54,843 bases of DNA, from NCBI GenBank assembly GCA_001563325.1, contig LRSK01000059.1, positions 1 to 54,843 on the forward strand, written 5' to 3'. The position numbers and the translations under genes were made by a program. Below the pieces are notes generated by a model. It was not told where the DNA came from and ran no database searches. It saw only the letters and a list, made by a program, of their open reading frames with translations. Below, in pieces: positions 1 through 9,300 of the stretch; positions within the stretch are counted from its first letter, which is position 1; the number at the start of each line of letters is the position of its first letter. Source of the stretch: Candidatus Thorarchaeota archaeon SMTZ1-83 (lineage in GTDB: Archaea > Asgardarchaeota > Thorarchaeia > Thorarchaeales > Thorarchaeaceae).

Positions 1-602
1 CCTAGGTCGATGTTACGAATCCCAGGTACTAGAAGTGTGACCTCCATAGCGAAGAAGGCCAGCACACCAATACCGAATACATAGCCAATCCTTCTCCAAG
101 TCAGCTCGAACTTTCCTCTCTGCATGAGGAAGACAAGAAGAGAGTATTCGGCCAATACTACCAAGATCTCTGTCAGACGCTGTGTTGACATTATTCGGGC
201 TACATGGACTGTTGAGTCGTCGAGAGAGAGCAACTGAGAGGTAAGACCTATTGAAATCCATCCCGTGAAGAGAAGAAGCGTCCAGAGCTTCTTGTTACTC
301 CCTTCAGTGAACATCACTCCTACGTACGAGTACTGAATCATCCCATAGGTGATTGAGAAATAGACAAAGAAGACCTCTGGCGAGAGCCAAGGGGGTAACT
401 CATAGATCACCCTGACTCCCATTGTCCTGTACCACACAACATAGTCAATGATGAAGTTGACTACAATTCCTAAAACACCGACATACAAGGCTCTCCTATG
501 GTTCGACTTGATCAACAGAAGAACCCAAATCGCAGTCAGAATGATGTCTAGATAGATGAAGTCAACGTCGAAGTTGCGAGCCACGACGTTTTCGAACTGC
601 AT
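1..602 (-). CDS. Multi-spanning membrane protein, C-terminus cut by window edge
   Basis: An open frame on the minus strand begins at an ATG at 602 (MQFENVVARNFDVDF) and runs off the left edge without a stop, giving about 200 residues. It contains about six hydrophobic stretches, for example LDIILTAIWVLLLI, VGVLGIVVNFIIDYVVW and VFFVYFSITYGMIQYSYVG, so it is an integral membrane protein. No family motif is recognised and no function is assigned. The next gene to the right (683-1717) is transcribed in the same direction and ends 80 bases before this start. An in-frame stop lies just upstream at 636-638, which limits the start to ATG 602 or a nearby GTG at 635. Confidence 0.75.
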   Translation of the reverse strand, partial: MQFENVVARNFDVDFIYLDIILTAIWVLLLIKSNHRRALYVGVLGIVVNFIIDYVVWYRTMGVRVIYELPPWLSPEVFFVYFSITYGMIQYSYVGVMFTEGSNKKLWTLLLFTGWISIGLTSQLLSLDDSTVHVARIMSTQRLTEILVVLAEYSLLVFLMQRGKFELTWRRIGYVFGIGVLAFFAMEVTLLVPGIRNIDL

Positions 603-682
603 AGATTGGCAGAGCAGGTTGGGGGCTAATATCACTTATCCAAGACAGAAGCCAAGACAATCAGTCCAATGCCGTCCACGGC

Positions 683-1717
683 CTACTCTAGTTCGGCCCT
701 CTTCACGATGTCTTCTGGGAGATGAATTATGAATCTGCATTCTAGGTCGCCATTGAGAACAGACTTGGCCATCTCTACTTCTAGAGACTGATTGAGGGCA
801 ACTTCCCATGGCTGCTTTGTGAAGCCTCCGCTACAGTAGCAAAAGGTGGGTGAAATCTGCGGCTCCCCAGTCCTGATGGATTCCCTTGCCCACGCACAAT
901 GACACGCATAATACCTCTTCATTCTCTCATCTGTTTCAACTAGGTATTCCTTTGTCATGTATGGAATCTTCGTGTGCACTATTTTGTTACTCTCACGGGT
1001 ACCGGTCAATATGTCAGGACGACTCTTCACGAACTCAATGACCTCATCTGTAATCTCTTGATTGAAGAACAGAGTGCCCTCATCCCGATGTTTCTCCAGC
1101 TTAGTGATGGCTCTATTTCTCTTGTCTTCTAGATACTCATCGATGTTCTTGGCCCTTAGGAACCTCTCTCTCTCTTCCTTGTAATACTCCTTCGGTAACC
1201 CATGAGCAACATCTGAAAGGACCTTTCTACATGTTTCAGAATCAAGTTGAGCTTCCATCTGGGTCATCACTGCCACTGTGACCATTGGTTTCTTAGAGGG
1301 TGCCATGCCAAGAGGGGGCAAGTCGATTCCTCTAAAGACCTGGTTACGTTTCTCTTCTCCAACCGACTCTCCCAGCTTCTCGTGCAACACATCAATGACG
1401 TTGCCACCATCTATCAGACCAAAGAATGTCAGGTAGATTTCATTGTTCTCCACAAAGAGTCCATATCTGGCCAACGCGACGAAGTTCTCATAGGAGTTGA
1501 TGCCCTCACTAATCATCAACTCCACAAAGTCGCTCGCTTCATTGGAAACCGAAGACTCGAGAGAATTGGGCCGCTCTCCTCCTTCAATGAAACTCTCGAA
1601 TCTCTCTGCTATGGAGATTGAAGCCTCGACCTTATCAGCCGGAAGATTCCTTTTCTTCAAGAAACCGCGAAGCCCTTCTGTATCCAATTGATACACCTCA
1701 GTCAAGCTGAGCGACAA
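683..1717 (-). CDS. Protein with C-terminal CxC/FCYC cysteine domain (DUF6144-like)
   Basis: 344 residues if started at the TTG at 1717; a GTG at 1696 (MYQLDTEGLRGF) is an alternative, and a TATA-like TGATAAG lies close upstream, so the start is uncertain. The last 80 residues carry a cysteine motif, YYACHCAWARESI then FCYCSGGF, followed by a hydrophobic segment ending ECRFIIHLPE. The same arrangement occurs in the C-terminal third of the gene at 21403-22461, so the two are paralogues in that domain. From memory the motif resembles families filed as DUF6144; no reaction is known to me. The cysteines could bind a metal. The N-terminal two thirds are charged and unrecognised. Confidence 0.8.
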   Translation of the reverse strand: MSLSLTEVYQLDTEGLRGFLKKRNLPADKVEASISIAERFESFIEGGERPNSLESSVSNEASDFVELMISEGINSYENFVALARYGLFVENNEIYLTFFGLIDGGNVIDVLHEKLGESVGEEKRNQVFRGIDLPPLGMAPSKKPMVTVAVMTQMEAQLDSETCRKVLSDVAHGLPKEYYKEERERFLRAKNIDEYLEDKRNRAITKLEKHRDEGTLFFNQEITDEVIEFVKSRPDILTGTRESNKIVHTKIPYMTKEYLVETDERMKRYYACHCAWARESIRTGEPQISPTFCYCSGGFTKQPWEVALNQSLEVEMAKSVLNGDLECRFIIHLPEDIVKRAELE

Positions 1718-1869
1718 ATCGAGTCGCGCTTATCAGAAGAAGGTTCAACGCAACTTTCTGACAGCTTTGAGATTGGAACCCTCAGTATGGCGCCAATACA
1801 GAGTATTACGAAGTTAATACAGGTGCTTTTGTACTCCAGACTGGCACAACATCTTGGTGGATTGTCAAA

Positions 1870-2157
1870 ATGGAGGCAATAGAGGCCAAGATAAAGTACG
1901 GGCTTGAAGACAAGGGAATTCGTTGTCGATCTGTCTACAGTATTCCCGACCCGGATGACCCAAGAGTTCTACTTGCATTCAGCTCAAAGGATAACCAGCG
2001 ACTGACCCCCTCAAAGGTTCAGAGGGCGCTGAACTCCCTAGGAACTGGAGAATTCAGTGTATCCCGGGACTTTCAGCGACTTAGTGCGGCATTTCTACAC
2101 CTTGAAGTCAGACTCGGAGCCCGGACTGAAACCCCCGTTTCTCGTGTTGCCAAGTGA
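1870..2157 (+). CDS. Small hypothetical protein, 95 aa
   Basis: ATG start at 1870; a TATA-like TTAATAC lies about 55 bases upstream. The product has a mixed, soluble composition with alternating charged and hydrophobic residues (MEAIEAKIKYGLEDKGIRC, then PSKVQRALNSLG) and no membrane segment or cysteine motif. It lies between a minus-strand gene and the SDR gene, 55 bases before the latter. I do not recognise the family. Composition and promoter position argue for a real gene, but the case rests on these alone. Confidence 0.5.
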   Translation: MEAIEAKIKYGLEDKGIRCRSVYSIPDPDDPRVLLAFSSKDNQRLTPSKVQRALNSLGTGEFSVSRDFQRLSAAFLHLEVRLGARTETPVSRVAK

Positions 2158-2212
2158 TTCCGTAGAAGTGAAATAGCAGCTGTCAGTTGTCACCCCAGGT
2201 GCAAAGGAAACC

Positions 2213-2968
2213 ATGGATCTAGGTCTGAAGGACAAGACAATACTGGTCACGGCCGCATCTCGAGGTCTTGGTTTTGGTGTGGCAGAAGCTTTGGTCCAAG
2301 AGGAAGCCAACGTAGTCATCTGCGGTCGTACCGAAGAGTCACTCAGAGAGGCGGTATCCAAGCTCGGTAAAAGGGCTGAGTATGTTGTCGCCGACGTGTC
2401 AAGACACGACGACATCAAGACCCTAATCAGTTTCATTGAGAATAAGACTCCAAAGCTCGATGGCTTATTTGTCAATGCGGGGGGCCCTTCACCTGGTGTA
2501 TTCTCAAGTCTATCAGACAAGGACTGGGAAGCAGCCTTCGAACTCACGCTAATGAGTGCAGTAAGACTCACTCGTGAGTCGCTACACCTGCTGAAGAAGT
2601 CAGAGTCCCCATCAATACTGTACAACACCTCAATCTCAGTGAAGGAGCCAATAGACAATCTGCTTCTCTCAAACGCTATTCGGCCCGGTGTAATTGGAAT
2701 GATGCGCACTCTTGCCAGTGAAATCGGACCCGAAGGCGTCCGCGTCAATGCAGTGTGCCCAGGCTATATCTATACAGCACGAGTTGAACAACTCATTGGC
2801 AGTGACACGTCCGTCAAAGAAAGTGTAGAATCAAGTATACCTCTTGGAAGAATGGGCAGACCCGACGAGTTCGGAGCGACCTGTGCATTTCTATTAAGCC
2901 CAGCAGCCAGCTATATACACGGTGCACTTCTTCTAATCGACGGCGGATTATACCGAGGAATGATGTGA
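2213..2968 (+). CDS. SDR-family oxidoreductase with altered active site
   Basis: 251 residues, the normal length of a classical short-chain dehydrogenase/reductase. The Rossmann cofactor motif is TAASRGLGFG (residues about 12-21) rather than the usual TGxxxGxG, followed by VNAGGPSPG (NAGG motif) and the late segment VRVNAVCPGYI. In place of the catalytic YxxxK the sequence has SNAIRPGVIGM, so Tyr and Lys are replaced by Ser and Arg. SDR relatives of FabG with this substitution are known as a distinct subgroup, so the protein may be a divergent enzyme or a binding protein. AAAGGAAACC before the ATG is a plausible ribosome site. NAD(P)-dependent 3-oxoacyl reductase activity is inference only. 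Confidence 0.9.
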   Translation: MDLGLKDKTILVTAASRGLGFGVAEALVQEEANVVICGRTEESLREAVSKLGKRAEYVVADVSRHDDIKTLISFIENKTPKLDGLFVNAGGPSPGVFSSLSDKDWEAAFELTLMSAVRLTRESLHLLKKSESPSILYNTSISVKEPIDNLLLSNAIRPGVIGMMRTLASEIGPEGVRVNAVCPGYIYTARVEQLIGSDTSVKESVESSIPLGRMGRPDEFGATCAFLLSPAASYIHGALLLIDGGLYRGMM

Positions 2969-2975
2969 CCTCACA

Positions 2976-3980
2976 TCAGTATATCTTGAACGCATTTGCG
3001 TTCGGTTCTTTCCAGTTAGGCTTCTCGCTGTCATACTTGACAACATGATGAAAAGCCGCCATCTGAAATGCAATCGAGTTGGCTATTGTCTGTCCAAGGG
3101 GACTCCCAAGCTTCAGATCTGCTGGTGTGTATAAGTGATACACCCTCAACTTGAGATTATCAGTCAAGACGTGGAAGAATATTCCATCATCATCATTGAT
3201 AGGTGTGTCAGAAACTAATACAGCGGAATCCCCCTCATTGATTGACAACACATGATGATGTCGGAAATCTTCTCTGAGTGCTGCGAAGCTATGAACGAGC
3301 GAGTATTCGTTGAACTTCATCATGCCAATCTGTGCAGCCACATGGTTTGGACCATCAGAGATTGTGTATAGCGGTTTCTTCGGAGTCACAACCCCTGAGA
3401 TGGACTTACCTACCTTTTCCGCCCAATCTACCACCTTCCTACCCACACGCGCCAACTGGTGAAGGTCTCTACTGATTGCACTGTTGGGTTGTTCCTGATG
3501 TTGCACAGCAAGTCTGAGAAGATATACCATGGCCGTCGTTGTTACTGATGAGGGGCTAATGTTGCGATTGTTCACACCTGATTGAGTCAGTAGTACATGG
3601 TCCGCATATCCACTGGCCTTGCCCTCAGGGTTGTCTGTAAGCATCAGAGTGGTTGCATTCACTGATCTGGCGACTTTCAGGGCATCAATCGTAGCAATAC
3701 TTCTTCCAGATGCACTCACAGCAACGACAACACAATCCTCATCTAGCTGGAGTTGAGAAATCGCCGGCGGAGAAATCGAAACCGAGTTTAGTCCCGATTT
3801 GAGGAACGCCCATTTCCCGTAGTCTGCTACCGCAAAGGAGTCACCGCAGCCTGTCAAGACTACGAGTCGTTTGTCCCGAAGAAAGCGTACGCTTTCATCA
3901 TCTGCAGTCTTTATAGTTTCAGATAGGGAGGTTTCCTGTTTCCTGATTGCCTCATAGCACGCATCCAGAAACTCTGTCAT
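2976..3980 (-). CDS. SIS-domain protein, sugar isomerase/deaminase-like (GlmS C-terminal type)
   Basis: About 334 residues from ATG 3980 (MTEFLDACYEAIRKQ), chosen because GGTGG lies just upstream and this matches the usual N-terminus of stand-alone GlmS-like isomerase domains; the frame stays open upstream to 4067. Two SIS folds are visible: the first around VVLTGCGDSFAVAD, VVAVSASGRSIATIDAL and TTLMLTDNPEG, the second around LYTISDGPNHVAAQIGMMKF and ALREDFRHHHVLSI. SIS proteins bind phosphosugars; the substrate cannot be read from sequence. It is convergent with the SDR gene (7 bases apart) and follows the hydrolase gene in the same direction. Confidence 0.88.
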   Translation of the reverse strand: MTEFLDACYEAIRKQETSLSETIKTADDESVRFLRDKRLVVLTGCGDSFAVADYGKWAFLKSGLNSVSISPPAISQLQLDEDCVVVAVSASGRSIATIDALKVARSVNATTLMLTDNPEGKASGYADHVLLTQSGVNNRNISPSSVTTTAMVYLLRLAVQHQEQPNSAISRDLHQLARVGRKVVDWAEKVGKSISGVVTPKKPLYTISDGPNHVAAQIGMMKFNEYSLVHSFAALREDFRHHHVLSINEGDSAVLVSDTPINDDDGIFFHVLTDNLKLRVYHLYTPADLKLGSPLGQTIANSIAFQMAAFHHVVKYDSEKPNWKEPNANAFKIY

Positions 3981-4097
3981 ACATCCACCACTTACCCACA
4001 TGATGTCTAGTGACGGTCGTTCCAGTGTTCGGTCTGATATCTTAAGAGTACTCCCCCGAGCTTGCACGGTTGTTAGAGAGCATTCTTCTCTCTTTTG

Positions 4098-5000
4098 CTA
4101 GCGTTCAGTATGGCTTGCAGCATGACGGACTATGGCCTCTATTATACGGGGTGCCACTTGGACTGGTATACCATGACCCATACCCTCGATGATCAATAGC
4201 TCTGACCCAGAAATGGCCTCGGCTGTATCCCTTCCACCCTCGACAGGAACAAGCGGGTCCGCATCACCGTGAATAACAAGAGTGGGTGTCTTCAACTTCT
4301 TCAGCGCATCTCTACGACTACCAGAGGCAAGAATGGCCGCAAATTGCCGTCCCGTTCCATGAGGATAGTAGCTACGGTCGTAAGCGCGTGCAGAACGCTC
4401 ACGGACGTACTCCTCATCTGGTGGGAACTTTGGACCATGGAGTGTGCGCCATACCTGTAGTTGATAGTCGATATACTCGTCACGGTCAGAAGGCGGAGTA
4501 GTCACCAATATGGAAACCGCCTCTGGCTTTGGCTGTGGCAGATCCGGATTCCCTGTTGAGGACATAATGGATGTCAGAGTACGGACTCGTTCAGGATAGT
4601 TGATTGCCATTGTCTGGGCAATCATCCCTCCCATTGAAGCACCCACGACATGTGTTGAATCAATCTTCAGAGCATCGAGGAGGCCCAAGGCATCAGCCGC
4701 CATGTCCAGCAGTTTGTAAGGCACTTCTACCGTCTTTCCCTGCATTAGCGAGAATGCATCGGGTGTTCCTGCATCATCAAGCTTAGTTGACAATCCGACA
4801 TCTCGATTATCGAAACGAATAACCCAGAACCCCTGGGAGGCCAGTGCTTTGCAGAAGGCATCATCCCAGAGAATCATCTGCGACCCCAACCCCATGATGA
4901 GCAACAAAGGCGGGGATGAGGGGTCTCCGAAGGTGTCGTAGACAATCTCTATGTCACCTACCTTGACTTTTGCCTCTTCACTATACGGAATCTCTTTCAT
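4098..5000 (-). CDS. Alpha/beta-fold hydrolase
   Basis: About 300 residues from ATG 5000 (MKEIPYSEEAKVKVG), preceded by AGGAAGGAG at good spacing; an in-frame ATG two codons earlier sits inside that ribosome site. The fold markers are in order: LLLIMGLGSQ oxyanion loop (about 42), FDNRDVGLS, nucleophile elbow GASMGGM (GxSxG, Ser about 121), acid in IHGDADPLVP (about 245) and histidine in EGMGHGIP (about 275). The catalytic triad Ser-Asp-His is therefore complete. It resembles methylesterase/esterase-like hydrolases; the substrate is unknown. It lies upstream of and co-directional with the SIS gene. Confidence 0.92.
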   Translation of the reverse strand: MKEIPYSEEAKVKVGDIEIVYDTFGDPSSPPLLLIMGLGSQMILWDDAFCKALASQGFWVIRFDNRDVGLSTKLDDAGTPDAFSLMQGKTVEVPYKLLDMAADALGLLDALKIDSTHVVGASMGGMIAQTMAINYPERVRTLTSIMSSTGNPDLPQPKPEAVSILVTTPPSDRDEYIDYQLQVWRTLHGPKFPPDEEYVRERSARAYDRSYYPHGTGRQFAAILASGSRRDALKKLKTPTLVIHGDADPLVPVEGGRDTAEAISGSELLIIEGMGHGIPVQVAPRIIEAIVRHAASHTER

Positions 5001-5083
5001 AGTCATCTCTCCTTCCTGATCCAAAATCAACTGGAAGTTGGTGACCTATCTGTCTTTCTAGATGCCTGTTGATCAAGAAGAAG

Positions 5084-5251
5084 TGGCGCCCCCGCCGGGA
5101 TTTGAATTCCCGCAACCATGTGAGATTCATGGCTGTCCCGGGTCTCAAGAGATCCGTTCCAAGGTGCCAATCACAATGGATTGACAGTCTTGAATGCTAT
5201 TCCGGGTGTCACAGGAGATCCGTGACACTGGCCGAGCTACACTACAGGGGC
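5084..5251 (-). tRNA. tRNA-Asp (GTC) with three 30-nt introns, CCA encoded
   Basis: On the minus strand, acceptor halves GCCCCTG (5251-5245) and CGGGGGC (5094-5088) pair, with discriminator G and encoded CCA. Removing three inserts gives a standard cloverleaf with anticodon loop CTGTCAC (anticodon GTC at 5185-5183), anticodon stem CAAGA/TCTTG and T-stem CCGGG/CCCGG. The inserts are 5200-5229 (D-loop), 5152-5181 (between 37 and 38) and 5107-5136 (between 53 and 54). Each fits the archaeal bulge-helix-bulge rule: 3-nt bulges around 4-bp helices TCGG/CCGG, CTGT/ACGG and CCCG/CGGG, with intron stems GTGTCAC/GTGACAC, TCCA/TGGA and CAGCCATG/CATGGTTG. A TATA-like TTTAATAG lies about 30 bases upstream (5281-5290). 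Confidence 0.92.
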
Positions 5252-5339
5252 ACCGGTTCGACTGCCTCAGAATGGGTTTTCTATTAAACATGTCGTTAGA
5301 GTCCCCCGTTCCGCTAGGGTATGAGTTCAAAAGACTTGG

Positions 5340-5890
5340 AAACAACGATATCATATGAGAGGACTAGGTGAGTGTGTTAGAAGGCTTGAAGCAACATCCG
5401 ACACACAACTGAAAGCCCTACGGAAGGAGACCCCTGAAGGGAAGTCCTCACTCCCCTTGAAGCACTGTGTACCAAGGCTTGCGGAGTCCCCGGCTGTTCA
5501 CTGTGCTCGATTGAGCCTTCTCAGTTCTGGTGACAGGACCGAGCTGGGTGATGATGACCCCGCCGTGGCAAGAATCATGGAAAGACTCCCTGTTGCTAGG
5601 AGTGGTATACCTAGAGTTCGACAGGACAAGGAAGCCTGGTCTGAAGGAGGTACTCCGTATCAATGATCTCAGACAAAGCCTTAGCCAACCACTGGGTGGC
5701 TCCAGAGTGTGATGGCGACATCGGGCTGGGGACGGGTGGAACATGGGAGTTTCGTGCAATCGGTCAATACCGAGCGCATTGAAACAGGTCATGCTAGGCC
5801 GGGCTACATATAGCAGTTCGGCCAACATCATCCAGATGAGGAATTAGGTTTCATTGATATAAAGAGGGATTTCGAGCGGAATCCTTTTTA
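5340..5890 (+). ncRNA. Candidate structured RNA of unknown identity (RNase P RNA possible)
   Basis: No convincing protein is encoded on either strand here. The plus strand is dense in hairpins: GGCCG-G-GCTA-CATA-TAGC-AGTT-CGGCC (5797-5823), CGGT-CAAT-ACCG (5761-5772), ACTCC/GGAGT near 5590, CCTTG/CAAGG near 5456-5476, and it ends in a stem followed by five T. A GAAGGGAAGTCCTC segment (5436-5449) resembles conserved region I of RNase P RNA, but I could not pair it convincingly with a matching region V, and the length exceeds most archaeal versions. The strand and ends are tentative. It sits between two tRNA genes. Confidence 0.3.
5867..5889 (+). terminator. Hairpin plus T-tract
   Basis: GGATT (5867-5871) pairs with AATCC (5880-5884) across an 8-base loop and is followed directly by TTTTT. 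It looks like an intrinsic-type terminator for the candidate RNA to its left. The stem is short. Confidence 0.45.
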
Positions 5891-6109
5891 CAGATGGAGG
5901 CACTACATAGAACGGCTCGCCCAAGCCCTGTCTAGATGATACTCTATCTTTCGTTTTATGGAAAGGCTTTTATTGCTACACAAGCCCGTCGGGATAGCTC
6001 AGGCAGACCGCTTCCCGCTCTAGTATGACCACGCATAATGTTGTCCACAAGTCTTACTCTGGAACAACAGCACAACATATCACGCGTTATGTTTGGTCTG
6101 TACAGGTAA
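5891..6109. other. Intergenic stretch before tRNA-Lys
   Basis: No protein-coding frame is supported. A TATA-like CTTTTATTG occurs near 5968, too far upstream to serve the tRNA at 6110, so a short transcript starting near 5995 is possible; CGGGA...TCCCG near 5992-6017 could fold. A second TATA-like TTATGTTT near 6087 is correctly placed for tRNA-Lys. Confidence 0.35.
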
Positions 6110-6218
6110 GGGCTCGTGGCGCAGCTAGGTAGCGCAGCAGGCTTTTAACCTGAAGAACAAGGGAGTCTCCTCTTGTTTCGGGGAAGGGCCGCGGGTTCAA
6201 ATCCCGCCGAGCCCGCCA
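6110..6218 (+). tRNA. tRNA-Lys (TTT) with intron near positions 42-44, CCA encoded
   Basis: Acceptor halves GGGCTCG (6110-6116) and CGAGCCC (6208-6214) pair, with G73 and encoded CCA. The D-stem is GCGC/GCGC, the anticodon loop CTTTTAA carries TTT, and the T-arm is GCGGG-TTCAAAT-CCCGC. After CCTG of the anticodon stem an extra segment of about 31 nt (about 6154-6184) interrupts the variable region. It has a GAACAAG/CTTGTTT stem and a CCTG/CGGG helix flanked by small bulges, a relaxed bulge-helix-bulge form. The exact splice sites are ambiguous by one or two bases, and pair 27-43 is G-A in the inferred mature form. Confidence 0.88.
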
Positions 6219-6375
6219 CATTCCCAGTGGAGGGGTGGAGCGTGTCTACAAACGTGAGCAAAACACACGGGGCGGCTATTGCGGCAAATGGGTGAGCTCG
6301 GACTTCTGGGTTCATGCTTAGGGAAGCGTATGCTGGCAGTAGTTCCCCCGTCCCACATAGTCATGGTGTTGTGAT

Positions 6376-9300
6376 ATGGCGACGGACTCTAAAGACACGG
6401 GAAAGTACTGGCCAGTCATTGAGGCCTTTTTCGACCACTATGGCCTAGTAGGTCAGCATCTGGACTCGTTCAACCGTTTCATTCGGGAGGAGCTTCAGGA
6501 AGTGGTGGATAGCGTTGCAAAACTCAATCCGAAGGTCGAGGGGTATCATGTGGAACTCGGAAACATCACGGTTGAGGCGCCCTCAGTGAGAGAGGCTGAC
6601 GGAAGTGAGCATCCGTTATACCCCAACGAGGCAAGGATCAGAAACCTGACCTATGCAAGCAAGCTCTACCTAGATATGACGCCGGTGCGAAAGGAGGGAT
6701 CCATTTCCACACGTATGGAAACTCTGAGGATATACATTGGCGATATGCCTATCATGCTTCGGAGCGAGAAATGCCTTCTTCACAACATGTCAGATGAGGA
6801 GCTCATCAAGCATGGTGAGGATCCCAAGGATCCTGGTGGGTATTTCATAATCAACGGGTCCGAACGTGTTCTTGTCACCCAAGAAGATTTGGCGCCCAAT
6901 AGAATTCTAATCGAAGAAGCCAGCAAGAGCTCGAGCTACACACACATAGCCAAGGTCTTCTCAACGTCCCGCGGTTTTCGAGCCCCTGTCACCATAGAGA
7001 GAAAGAGAACTGGTGAGCTACGAGTATCATTCCCTTCGGTGCCCGGCAAGATACCCCTAGCTATTCTGTTGAAGGCATTGGGCCTAGAGTCTGATCGTGA
7101 GATTGTGGATGTAATATCTGATGATGACGAAATTAGAAACGAACTGATTGTCACGATTGAGCAGTCCGCCCCAATCAATGCGCTTCGAGAGGACGAGGAC
7201 AGCTCAACAAGGGACAATGCACTAGACTTCATTGGTAAGCGAGTTGCGGTGGGTCAGACCAAGGAATACCGTCTAGCTCGTGCCGAGAAGGTCCTTGACC
7301 GTTATCTACTACCTCACATCGGTACCGAAGATAAGCACCGTCTTCAGAAGGCGTACTATCTTGGACAGATGGTGGAGCGCCTTCTTGAGCTTGTCCTCTC
7401 AAAGAGACAGGCAGACGACAAGGACCACTATGCCAACAAGAGACTCAAGCTGTCAGGGGACCTTCTAATGTCCCTATTCAGAGTCGCACTCTACTCCCTC
7501 ACTCGTGATATCAAGTATCAGCTCGAACGCACTGCAGTAAGGGGTCGTAAGCCTAACATCCGTACCGCTGTCAGAGCAGACGTCATCACCCAGAGACTGA
7601 AACACGCCCTTGCCACGGGCAATTGGGTTGGCGGCAAGGCTGGAGTGTCACAACTACTTGATCGTACAAACTACATATCATCTCTCTCGCATCTTCGAAG
7701 AGTAGTTTCCCCCCTCTCCCGCTCACAGCCACACTTCGAGGCGCGAGACCTTCATTCTACTCATTGGGGTAAGATATGCCCGAACGAGACCCCTGAAGGC
7801 CCCAACTGTGGCCTTGTCAAGAACATCGCCATGATGGCATACATCTCTGTAGGTACTGAGGAAACTGGTGTGGAGAAGGCTCTTCTCAAGGCAGAAGTCG
7901 AGCCAATAGAGAAGATTCGTGGAAAGCGGGGTAAGAAGTGGGCGGATGTCTTCTTGAACGGTCGACTTGTTGGAATTCATCCTGCGCCTCAAGTCTTGGT
8001 CAAGACAATGAGGCAGAAGCGTCGTGCTGGTGAGATTGACCAAGAAATGAATATTGCCTACTACGAGGACGCAAATGAGGTTCAGGTCAACTGTGATGCT
8101 GGCAGAGTAAGACGCCCAGCAATTGTAGTTGAGAACGGGAAGAGCAGACTGACTGATGAACACCTCCGGATGGTTATGGATTCTGAATGGGGCTACATTG
8201 ACCTCATGAGGAATGGGATAGTGGAGTTCCTTGATGCCGAGGAAGAAGAGAACACGCTCATCGCAATGTACCCTATCGAGATTGGACCCAATTCCACTCA
8301 CATGGAAATAGTCCCCTCCACGATTCTGGGCATCTCTGCGGCACTCATTCCTTTCCCAGAGAGGAACCAGTCACCTCGTAATGTCTACATGGCTGGAATG
8401 GCAAAGCAGTCAGTAGGAGTTCCTGCGTCAAACTTCAGATATCGTGCTGATACACGCTCACATTTCTTCCACTATCCACAGATCCCACTTGTCAAGACAC
8501 GAGCCATGGACTCGATAGGCTACGAGGAACGTCCGGCAGGTCAGAACTTCATCGTTGCTATCCTATCCTATGAAGGATACAACATTGAAGATGCTCTCAT
8601 TATGAATAAGGCCTCTATAGAGAGGGGTCTTGGAAGAAGCACTTTCGCAAGAGTCTACGAGAGCGAGGAGCGCAAGTACCCTGGAGGACAAGAAGACAAG
8701 TTCGAGATTCCTGACCGCAGTGTTAGGGGATACAGAGCATCAGAATCATATCGAAACCTAGGCGAGGATGGTGTCATAGAAACTGAGGTTGAGGTTCAAG
8801 GCGGCGATGTTCTCATTGGAAGGACCTCACCACCAAGGTTCCTTGAGGAGTACTCTGAATTCGAGATAACATCTCCCAACCGTCGTGAAACTTCAGTTGC
8901 AGTACGCCATGGTGAGTCAGGTGTAGTAGACAGCGTTATTCTGACGGAGACTATTGATGGCAACCGCCTTGTCAAGGTCAAGGTCCGGGACCTTCGTATC
9001 CCTGAACTGGGCGATAAATATGCTTCAAGACATGGTCAGAAGGGCGTCCTTGGCTACCTAGTCCCACAGGAAGACGTGCCCTTCACGGAACACGGAGTTG
9101 TTCCAGACCTAATCATCAACCCACATGCAATCCCCAGCCGAATGACCATTGGCCAGATTCTGGAAATGATTGCTGGAAAGGCCGCGTGCGTAGAAGGCAA
9201 GCAGCAGGATGCATCACCATTCTGTGGAGTCACAGAGGATGAGCTCTTTGAAACACTCAAGAAGCACGGTTTCGAACATACAGGTCGCGAGGTCATGTAC

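Noticed and set aside
5069..5354. Short open frames on both strands over the tRNA-Asp region
   Set aside because: They coincide with a fully foldable tRNA and its introns and have no protein-like composition.
5355..5831. Open frames of up to 127 codons on both strands
   Set aside because: Overlapping on both strands, with composition unlike the neighbours and dense RNA hairpins beneath them; no start signals.
7723..8301. 192-codon antisense frame within rpoB
   Set aside because: Antisense shadow of a highly conserved gene with no start signal or family match.
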